Source: JBJHAX01 sp050480705
Lineage (GTDB): Bacteria; Actinomycetota; Nitriliruptoria; Nitriliruptorales; Nitriliruptoraceae
Direction of reading: 5' to 3'
DNA: 10,808 bases
Assembly (NCBI GenBank): GCA_050480705.1
Contig: JBJHAX010000059.1
Span: forward strand, 1-10,808
The notes under the pieces are model-generated. The model ran no database searches and was not told where the DNA came from. It saw only the letters and a list, made by a program, of their open reading frames with translations. Every line of letters starts with the position of its first letter. The first letter of the stretch is position 1. Shown one piece after another: positions 5,952 to 10,808 of this stretch. A program made the translations under genes and the position numbers.

Positions 5952-7460
5952 TCAGCGGCCGGCAAGCCGTTCGTACACCGGGGCGACGGCGCCTCGCAGT
6001 TCGTCGTAGGCGTCACGAAGGCGCGAGTAGGCCTCGTGCCGCTCGGGATCGGGCCGGATCGGCTCCTCGGTCTGCTGCCACGCCTGAGCGGTCGAAGCGA
6101 GGTCGGCGATGTGACCGGTCGCTGCCGCGGCGATCAACGCATCGGCGAGCACCCCGCACTCCTGGCGCACCATCGGCACCCAGTCGATGCCGAGCACGTC
6201 GGCCTTGATGCCGTTCCACAGCGACGAGGCCGCCCCACCGCCGAGTGATCGCGCCTGTTCGAGCTCCTGGCCGGTGCCACGAACCAGATCAGCCCAGGCC
6301 GCATACTCGAAGGCGATCCCCTCCAGCAGCGCGCGGAACATGTGGCCCATTCGGTGACCAGCTGTCAGGCCCACCCAGGCACTGCGCGCACGAGGTTGCG
6401 GCGGGAGCACCCCGCCCTGGAAGTGCGGGAACCACAGCAGCCCGCCCGCGCCGGGATCGACGTCCCGGGCGAGCGCATCGAGCTGGGCGTAGGCGTCAGC
6501 CGCGCCGGCGAGCTCGGTGGCGATCTCGTCGCGGAACCACTTGAGCGCCAGTCCGCCGCCGTTGATGAACGCAAGCGAGATGAACCGGCCGTCCACCACC
6601 GAATGTCCCGAGGTGAGCGTGAGATTGGCGGTATCGGGACGCCATCCGTCGACGCACACCGCGAAGACGCTGGCGGTGCCCGCCGAGTCGAAGACCTGGC
6701 CACCGGCGACCACACCCGCTCCGAGCGACGCCGCGCTCTGATCGCCGGCACCGGCGGCAACCGGCGTGCCGGCGGGCAGGCCGGTCGCCCCGGCCATCTC
6801 GGGGGTCACCTCACCGATCACGTCGAGGGGATCAACGATCCGGGGCAACACGCGGGCATCCAGACGAAACAGATCGAGCAGCTCGTCGGACCACTGACTG
6901 TTCGCGGTGTCCGACAGGTTCGAGAAGTGCAGGTAGGTGCGGTCGATGAAGGCGTCCTCGGCGGCCAGGCCGCACAGGCGCCCGGCAACGTACGCGCCGG
7001 GCACCACGAACCGGGCGATGCGTGCGAAGTCCTCCGGGCGCTCTCGTTGCCACCACACGATCTTGGGACCATGCGAGTAGGTGGGAGGGCATCCCGACAG
7101 TTCGACGACCCGCGCGGCGTGCTCGGACATCTCGTCGATGTAGGGGGTGCACCGCGAATCCAGCCACGAGTCGAAGTGCGTCGCGGGACGGTAGTGCTCG
7201 TCGATGGTCCCGATGCCCGACATCTGCCCGGAAAACGCCACACCGGCGACGTCGGACGCCCGTCCCGACGCCTCGAGAGCGGCACCGATCGTGCGATGGG
7301 CAGATGCCTCGATCTCTTCGAGATCCTGCTCCGCCCAGCCGGGTCGCGGGTGGCGCATGGGCACTTCCTCGAAGGCGTCGCCGAGGATCCGGCCTTCGAG
7401 GTCGATGACAGCGGCCTTGGTCCCCATCGTTCCGAGGTCACATCCGACGAACACGGTCAT
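5952..7460 (-). CDS. FGGY-family carbohydrate kinase (xylulokinase-like)
   Basis: The protein transfers the gamma-phosphate of ATP to a sugar or polyol in the cytoplasm. At 502 residues it has full family length. The N-terminal actin-like fold begins GCDLGTMGTKAAVID (6-20, phosphate-1 loop). FSGQM (76-80) and DSWLDSR (97-103) match the sugar-binding region of xylulokinase-type members. GAGDQSAASLGAG (237-249) carries the predicted catalytic base Asp240, and SLGGGAASSLW near the C-terminus is the adenosine-binding glycine motif. The ATG at 7458-7460 overlaps the dehydrogenase stop in an ATGA junction, with a purine-rich GAGGGAGAG just before it. The substrate might be xylulose, another ketose or a polyol; context does not decide. 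It was not named xylB for that reason. Confidence 0.93.
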   Translation of the reverse strand: MTVFVGCDLGTMGTKAAVIDLEGRILGDAFEEVPMRHPRPGWAEQDLEEIEASAHRTIGAALEASGRASDVAGVAFSGQMSGIGTIDEHYRPATHFDSWLDSRCTPYIDEMSEHAARVVELSGCPPTYSHGPKIVWWQRERPEDFARIARFVVPGAYVAGRLCGLAAEDAFIDRTYLHFSNLSDTANSQWSDELLDLFRLDARVLPRIVDPLDVIGEVTPEMAGATGLPAGTPVAAGAGDQSAASLGAGVVAGGQVFDSAGTASVFAVCVDGWRPDTANLTLTSGHSVVDGRFISLAFINGGGLALKWFRDEIATELAGAADAYAQLDALARDVDPGAGGLLWFPHFQGGVLPPQPRARSAWVGLTAGHRMGHMFRALLEGIAFEYAAWADLVRGTGQELEQARSLGGGAASSLWNGIKADVLGIDWVPMVRQECGVLADALIAAAATGHIADLASTAQAWQQTEEPIRPDPERHEAYSRLRDAYDELRGAVAPVYERLAGR

Positions 7461-8512
7461 GGGTGCTCTCCCTCGTCCCGTCTACTCGTCCGTCGTATCC
7501 CTTTGGCAGGCCATGTAGGTGCTGTTGTTGCGTGTCGTGACTCGGAGCGTCGAGCCGCCGATGTCACGGCCACCACGGTCTTGAGCACGCCGCTGGGCTG
7601 CCGACCCGTGACCGCCTCCGGCGCTTCGTCGAGTGGCACGACACGGAAAGGCAGCCGGTCCAGTCGGACCTCGCCGGCCACAACGAGGTCCCGGGCCACT
7701 TCGTAGTCGCGCCGGCGCGAGCCCGTGCTGCCGACGAGCCGCAGGTGCCGGTAGTGGACGGAGTTCGCGTCCACCGGTGCGCCGCCAGGGGTTCCGGCGA
7801 AGGCCTGGACGACTCCTCCCATCGCCACGCGTTCCAGAGCCCACTTCAGCGGATCCGCACCCGGCGCGGTCACCACGATCGCCCCGGGAGCGGCGCCGAG
7901 TTCGGACGCGACGTCCTGTTTCGGGCTGATGGCTGCGTCTGCGCCGAGCTCCAATGCCAGCCGCTGCCGATCCGGCCAACGGTCGACTGCCACGACCTTC
8001 GCCCCTCGGGCCTGCAGCACCCACCGGCACAGCGTTCCCATGGGCCCTCCACCGACCACGGCCGCCGGGGCTCCGGGTTCCATCCCCGCGGTATCGATCG
8101 CGTGCACAGCACATGCGAGCGGCTCCAGCATCGTTGCGACGACCGGGTCGAGTTCACCAAGTGGCAGCAGCTGCCTCGCCGGAACGGCCACCGCGTCGGC
8201 GAGTCCACCGTCGCGACCGAGCCCGAGCGCTATCCGGCGCGGACATCGGTTGTGCCAGCCGGCCCGGCACGCGTCGCATTCCTCGCAGACGATCTCGGGA
8301 TGGATGCCGACCAGCGTTCCGTCGGCGTCGCGCCCGACCACTTCGTGACCGAGGATGCGAGGTTCGTCGCTTCCACGCTCGGCGAGCTTGCGGTCGGTGG
8401 CGCAGACGCCGACGGCTTCGACATCGACGAGCACGTCGCCATCGACAGGTACGGGCCGGTCCACCTCGACGACGGACACGTCGCCGGGACCCGAGACCCG
8501 CACCGCGCGCAT
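7457..8512 (-). CDS. Zinc-dependent medium-chain dehydrogenase (sorbitol/threonine dehydrogenase-like MDR)
   Basis: It probably oxidises a hydroxyl of a sugar, polyol or sugar acid with NAD(P). The 351-residue sequence holds the catalytic zinc ligands Cys37 (VGVCATD) and His56-Glu57 (LGHE), a complete structural-zinc set Cys76, Cys79, Cys82 and Cys90 with the standard spacing, Glu130 (LEPLACAV), and a Rossmann loop GGGPMG at 154-159. The recognisable enzyme ends near residue 318 (VLKTVVAVTS). The last 33 residues are Arg/Ser/Thr-rich and look unlike an MDR terminus, reaching exactly to the ATGA overlap with the kinase. The start ATG (8510-8512) shares one base with the stop of the preceding oxidoreductase gene (TGATG), so translation is probably coupled; only a weak AGG precedes it. 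Confidence 0.92.
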   Translation of the reverse strand: MRAVRVSGPGDVSVVEVDRPVPVDGDVLVDVEAVGVCATDRKLAERGSDEPRILGHEVVGRDADGTLVGIHPEIVCEECDACRAGWHNRCPRRIALGLGRDGGLADAVAVPARQLLPLGELDPVVATMLEPLACAVHAIDTAGMEPGAPAAVVGGGPMGTLCRWVLQARGAKVVAVDRWPDRQRLALELGADAAISPKQDVASELGAAPGAIVVTAPGADPLKWALERVAMGGVVQAFAGTPGGAPVDANSVHYRHLRLVGSTGSRRRDYEVARDLVVAGEVRLDRLPFRVVPLDEAPEAVTGRQPSGVLKTVVAVTSAARRSESRHATTAPTWPAKGIRRTSRRDEGEHP

Positions 8513-9543
8513 CAGCCGTGACCTGACGCGACGTCGACCGGAGTTCCCGTGGCGACCGACTCGTTGATCGCGATGGCCGCCTCGAGAGCCGCGACACCGT
8601 CATCGACGCTGGTTCTGGGCTTCTCCCAGCCGTGGACGACAGCCGCCAGATGCTGGTCCTCCGCCCGGTAGGCCTCGGCAAAGAGGGTCCGCCAGCTCCT
8701 GACCGGATCGGCGACCACGCCACGGTCGTGGCGAACCAGCGTCGTCGGTGTGGCACGGGTGTCACCGAGCAGCAGCAGGCCTTCCGAGCCGTAGATCTCG
8801 ACCCGGGCGTCGTAGCCGTAGTCGGCCGGACAGGCGCCGTCGAGCTGGCCGATCGCACCCTCGCTCATCTCGAAGGTCGCGGCCACCAGGTCGGCGAACT
8901 CCGGGTGACGCTCCTGGATGTCTGGGCGCTTCGCGGCACGACCGAGCGCAAAGATCCGGGTGAAGTCCTGCCCGGTCAGCCACCGGATCGTGTCAATGTC
9001 GTGGGCGTTGACCTCGTTGTAGAGACCACCGGACCGTGCGGGGTCCCAGGCCCATTCGGGCGGCAGACCCGGCCCGCGCCCGGTGGACCGTATGTACAAC
9101 GGTCGGCCGATGTCACCGTCGGCAATGCGTTCGGCAGCCCGCTGGAAGCCGTCGTCGAACCGACGCATGAAGGCCATGACGAACACCGAGTCGGAGGCCT
9201 TGACCGCGTCGCGGATCGCGTAGGCGTCGTCCAGGGTGGTGGCCAGCGGCTTCTCGCACAGCACATGCACACCCGTCTTCATCGCGGCGACGACCACCTC
9301 GCGATGGGTGAAGGTCGGGGAGGCGACCACGACGGCGTCGACACCGTCGTCAGCGACGGCGTCGAGCGGGTCGGCAAAGCCACGGTCGACGCCGAGCTCG
9401 GTCAGGGCCGCCTGTCGTGCACCGTCATCGGGGTCGGCGACACCGACGAGAACGGCGCCCCGAACACCAGCTGCCAGGTTGCGTCCATGCACCAGTCCCG
9501 CGCGACCGGCGCCGACCAGGACGATTCGGAGATCTCCATCCAT
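8512..9543 (-). CDS. Gfo/Idh/MocA-family NAD(P)-dependent oxidoreductase (inositol 2-dehydrogenase-like)
   Basis: A 343-residue dehydrogenase of the glucose-fructose oxidoreductase/inositol dehydrogenase superfamily, acting on sugars, inositols or their keto forms. The N-terminal Rossmann domain shows IVLVGAGRAG (7-16). CEKPL (96-100) carries the catalytic lysine Lys98. GGLYNEVNAHDIDTIRWL (172-189) places His181 as the catalytic histidine, while the acidic residue four before it, usually Asp, is Glu177. I start at ATG 9541-9543 because AAGGAG stands 9 nt before it and the fold begins at once; an upstream in-frame start would add 36 residues of low-complexity Arg/Ser sequence with no domain, and would place an RNA hairpin in the coding region. 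Its stop overlaps the next ATG. Substrate unknown. Confidence 0.93.
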   Translation of the reverse strand: MDGDLRIVLVGAGRAGLVHGRNLAAGVRGAVLVGVADPDDGARQAALTELGVDRGFADPLDAVADDGVDAVVVASPTFTHREVVVAAMKTGVHVLCEKPLATTLDDAYAIRDAVKASDSVFVMAFMRRFDDGFQRAAERIADGDIGRPLYIRSTGRGPGLPPEWAWDPARSGGLYNEVNAHDIDTIRWLTGQDFTRIFALGRAAKRPDIQERHPEFADLVAATFEMSEGAIGQLDGACPADYGYDARVEIYGSEGLLLLGDTRATPTTLVRHDRGVVADPVRSWRTLFAEAYRAEDQHLAAVVHGWEKPRTSVDDGVAALEAAIAINESVATGTPVDVASGHG

Positions 9544-9564
9544 ATCGCTCGTCTCCTTGCGTGT

Positions 9565-9603
9565 GGCGGCAGGCCTGCTCGAACCGCAGGTAGCCCTGCC
9601 GCC
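9565..9603 (-). other. Strong intercistronic hairpin between the SDR and Gfo/Idh genes
   Basis: GGCGGCAGG (9565-9573) is perfectly complementary to CCTGCCGCC (9595-9603). Directly inside, CCTGC (9574-9578) pairs with GCAGG (9586-9590) around a 7-nt loop, leaving a 4-nt bulge at 9591-9594, so 14 pairs in all, nearly all G-C. It lies in the 85-nt gap between two co-directional genes and ends 6 nt before the AAGGAG of the oxidoreductase gene (9553-9558). No U-run follows on either strand, so a simple intrinsic terminator is unlikely. It may be an mRNA stability or processing element, or a control of translation. Confidence 0.65.
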
Positions 9604-9628
9604 GGTCAGCCTCGACCGGTCGCCGGAC

Positions 9629-10378
9629 TCAGACCGTCGCGACGTTGCCACCGTCGACGACGATCTCGGTGCCGGTCATGAACGGGGCCGCGTCGGAGGC
9701 GGCGAACGCGATCACCGCGGCGATCTCCTCGACCCGACCCAGCCGCTTCGCCGGGCGGATCGAGCTCAGCTGCTCCTCGACGGCCGCAGGATCGTCGGCC
9801 TTGTCGATGATCGCCTGGACCAGCGGGGTCCGGGTGGTGCCGGGGCACACGGCCACGGCGCGGATGCCGTCGGTGGTGTGGTCGGCCACGATCGACCTGG
9901 TCAGCATGATCAGACCGCACTTGGAGATGTTGTAGGCGAGCTGGTTCGGAAAGCCGATCAGCCCGGCCTCGCTGGCGACGTTGACGATCGTGCCGCCACC
10001 GCCGTCACGGATGGCCGGTACCGCTGCCGCTGCGAGCAGCACCGCCGCGCGCAGGTTGACGTTCATCACCCGGTCATAGATCTCTGCCGTGGTGTCCTCG
10101 ACCGACGCCACGTGGTGGACCCCGGCGTTGTTGACCAGGCAGTGCAGACCCCCGGTCGCCCTCACCGCCCGGTCGACGAGCACTTGCGGCGTTGCCGGCT
10201 CGGTCAGGTCGGCCGCGTGGAAGGCGCCCCCGGACCGGGCCTGCAGTTCCTCGGCGAGCTCGGCGCCGTCGCTCTCGTCCTGGCCAGTGGCCAGGACCCA
10301 CCAGCCGTCGTCGGCGAGCGCGATCGCGGCTGCCCGGCCGATCCCTTTGGTCGCCCCCGTGACAATCGCCGTTCTCAC
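9629..10378 (-). CDS. Short-chain dehydrogenase/reductase (classical SDR), first gene of the catabolic operon
   Basis: A 249-residue cytoplasmic NAD(P)-dependent oxidoreductase of ordinary SDR length. The cofactor loop is TGATKGIG (7-14), followed by NNAG (83-86), Asn near 106, catalytic Ser136 and Tyr149-xxx-Lys153 (YNISK), and the C-terminal GTEIVVDGG typical of FabG-like members. The start chosen is GTG at 10376-10378: GGGAGG precedes it by 6 nt, and the sequence goes straight into VRTAIVTG. An upstream in-frame start would add 14 Gly/Arg-rich residues and would bury the ribosome binding site. It likely oxidises a sugar, sugar acid or polyol, but SDR sequence alone does not give the substrate. 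The gene follows a leader of about 160 nt from the predicted promoter. Confidence 0.93.
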   Translation of the reverse strand: MRTAIVTGATKGIGRAAAIALADDGWWVLATGQDESDGAELAEELQARSGGAFHAADLTEPATPQVLVDRAVRATGGLHCLVNNAGVHHVASVEDTTAEIYDRVMNVNLRAAVLLAAAAVPAIRDGGGGTIVNVASEAGLIGFPNQLAYNISKCGLIMLTRSIVADHTTDGIRAVAVCPGTTRTPLVQAIIDKADDPAAVEEQLSSIRPAKRLGRVEEIAAVIAFAASDAAPFMTGTEIVVDGGNVATV

Positions 10379-10510
10379 CGCACGCCTCCCACCATCGCTG
10401 CCGGATTCGCCCCGATCCACGCGCCTGCGACGGCAGCTGAGGGCACGACGCGGCCTCCCTCACCCCGTATGCGACAGTAGCTTTCCTGCAATTTCCCGTG
10501 ATCTCCACCC

Positions 10511-10530
10511 GTTTCATACGCGAGCGAAAC
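10511..10530. promoter_or_regulatory. Candidate operator: imperfect inverted repeat with GTTTC/GAAAC arms
   Basis: Arms GTTTC (10511-10515) and GAAAC (10526-10530) frame a central CG step; 7 of 10 half-site positions are symmetric. It covers about +10 to +30 of the predicted leftward transcript, a classic place for a repressor operator. A central CG with AAAC/GTTT arms recalls LacI-family sites, but that assignment is inference and no LacI gene is in the window. Confidence 0.35.
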
Positions 10531-10546
10531 CTGACCGTACAGGATG

Positions 10547-10575
10547 ACATTACGTCGACTGCGCGCTAGCGTCAA
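10547..10575 (-). promoter_or_regulatory. Sigma70-like promoter of the SDR-to-cupin operon
   Basis: On the minus strand TTGACG (10570-10575, 5 of 6 to consensus) is followed after exactly 17 nt by TAATGT (10547-10552), which keeps the key T1, A2 and T6 of the -10 box. Transcription would begin near 10540, giving a leader of about 160 nt before the SDR start codon. Confidence 0.5.
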
Positions 10576-10581
10576 GCGGTA

Positions 10582-10660
10582 CGCGGAGCGCCGCTCACCT
10601 ACCGCGGAACGCCACTGACCCGCTCGTGAAGCGCCGTCATCCGTGTGCAGCGCCATCAGC
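10582..10660. repeat. Four degenerate direct repeats, about 21-bp period, upstream of the AroE-like gene
   Basis: A CGCC core with similar flanks recurs at 10589, 10610, 10632 and 10651 (spacings 21, 22 and 19 bp). Copies 1 and 2 (from 10582 and 10603) agree at 15 of 18 positions; copies 3 and 4 agree at about 13 of 18; copies 2 and 3 at about 10 of 18. A rough consensus is CGYGRAGCGCC followed by a pyrimidine-rich half. Phasing of about two helical turns would put the copies on one DNA face, as in regulator-binding arrays. The last copy ends 8 nt before the ribosome binding site of the rightward gene. Confidence 0.5.
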
Positions 10661-10667
10661 GATGTCC

Positions 10668-10673
10668 GGAGGG
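10668..10673 (+). promoter_or_regulatory. Ribosome binding site of the AroE-like gene
   Basis: GGAGGG stands 5 nt before the ATG at 10679 and supports that start for a gene visible for only 43 codons. Confidence 0.6.
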
Positions 10674-10678
10674 TGAGG

Positions 10679-10808
10679 ATGAGCTCGCCAGCGGAACAAG
10701 ACCGCTTCGGGTTCGTCGGCGTGACCGCCAGCCAGTCGTCCATCAATCGCGTGTTCCCTGCATGGGCCGAAGTGCTGGGGCTCGACGGAGTCCGCCTCGA
10801 CCCCGTCG
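10679..10808 (+). CDS. Shikimate dehydrogenase-like protein (AroE substrate-binding fold), N-terminal fragment, continues past the right edge
   Basis: Only 43 codons are visible. After a short hydrophilic start, the sequence RFGFVGVTASQSSINRVFPAW contains a beta strand, then a Ser-rich segment and helix. It resembles the start of the AroE/YdiB substrate-binding domain, where GNPIxHSxSP is followed by the HxxxF helix. Here SQSS would take the place of the usual SxS, and the family GNP is replaced by GVT. I recognise this as similar to divergent shikimate-dehydrogenase-family proteins rather than to the biosynthetic enzyme. In this context it could be a fourth dehydrogenase of the catabolic locus. 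It is divergent from the SDR operon, with its own array of repeats upstream. The identification rests on little sequence. Confidence 0.55.
   Translation, partial: MSSPAEQDRFGFVGVTASQSSINRVFPAWAEVLGLDGVRLDPV

Larger units (their letters stand above)
10379..10678. other. Divergent intergenic control region between the SDR operon and the AroE-like gene
   Basis: These 300 bases contain no supported gene. They hold a leftward promoter, an inverted repeat just downstream of its predicted start, and four direct repeats on the side of the rightward gene, each described separately. I see no clear -35/-10 pair for the rightward gene. Confidence 0.7.

Noticed and set aside
6342..7706. 454-codon plus-strand open frame across the kinase and dehydrogenase genes
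   Set aside because: It is antisense to the FGGY kinase and part of the MDR gene, both with catalytic motifs, and the translation is low-complexity Arg/Gly/His sequence.
9236..10480. 414-codon plus-strand open frame across the Gfo/Idh and SDR genes
   Set aside because: It is opposite two well-supported enzymes and has no domain; composition artefact.
10375..10746. 123-codon minus-strand frame covering the divergent control region
   Set aside because: No recognised motif; it overlaps the start of the AroE-like gene and the leftward promoter, and its end lies over the SDR ribosome binding site.
1..10808. Mobile elements, CRISPR arrays, tRNA or rRNA genes
   Set aside because: I found no transposase-like frame, terminal repeats, spacer-repeat pattern or RNA-gene signature.

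Overview
The window is high-GC, densely coding DNA. Strong Shine-Dalgarno sites, GTG starts, short overlaps between genes and a lipoprotein with a very acidic tether suggest an actinobacterium (Actinomycetota), possibly a halotolerant or deep-branching lineage. The phylum is inference from composition and family style; no RNA gene or housekeeping marker is present to confirm it. I see no transposase, integrase, CRISPR array, tRNA or rRNA.

The window holds a carbohydrate uptake and catabolism locus. (1) Left edge to 1197, minus strand: a GntR/HutC-type regulator (winged helix plus UTRA) continues in one open frame, with no stop, into a KDPG/KHG-aldolase-like domain that runs off the left edge. 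(2) 1198-1615: a divergent control region with a good sigma70-like promoter facing right and several short perfect palindromes. (3) 1616-5454, plus strand: a three-gene sugar ABC importer (lipoprotein binding protein, double ATPase, permease). (4) 5470-10378, minus strand: a five-gene catabolic operon, in transcription order SDR dehydrogenase, Gfo/Idh/MocA oxidoreductase, zinc MDR dehydrogenase, FGGY kinase, small cupin. Three junctions are overlapping or short, and a strong hairpin lies between the first two genes. (5) 10379-10678: a second divergent control region with a leftward promoter, an inverted repeat just past its predicted start site, and four degenerate direct repeats spaced about two helical turns apart. 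(6) 10679 to the right edge: start of a shikimate-dehydrogenase-like (AroE fold) protein.

A likely joint role is import of a sugar, polyol or sugar acid by the RbsABC-like transporter, oxidation or reduction by three different dehydrogenase classes, and phosphorylation by the FGGY kinase. A 2-keto-3-deoxy acid might then be cleaved or sensed by the aldolase domain attached to the regulator. The substrate cannot be read from sequence, and no sugar-acid dehydratase or 2-keto-3-deoxy-sugar kinase is visible here.

The standout observation is the regulator-aldolase fusion. An enzyme-like domain of the pathway is covalently joined to the DNA-binding protein that probably controls it, which suggests a trigger-enzyme or an enzyme-derived sensor.
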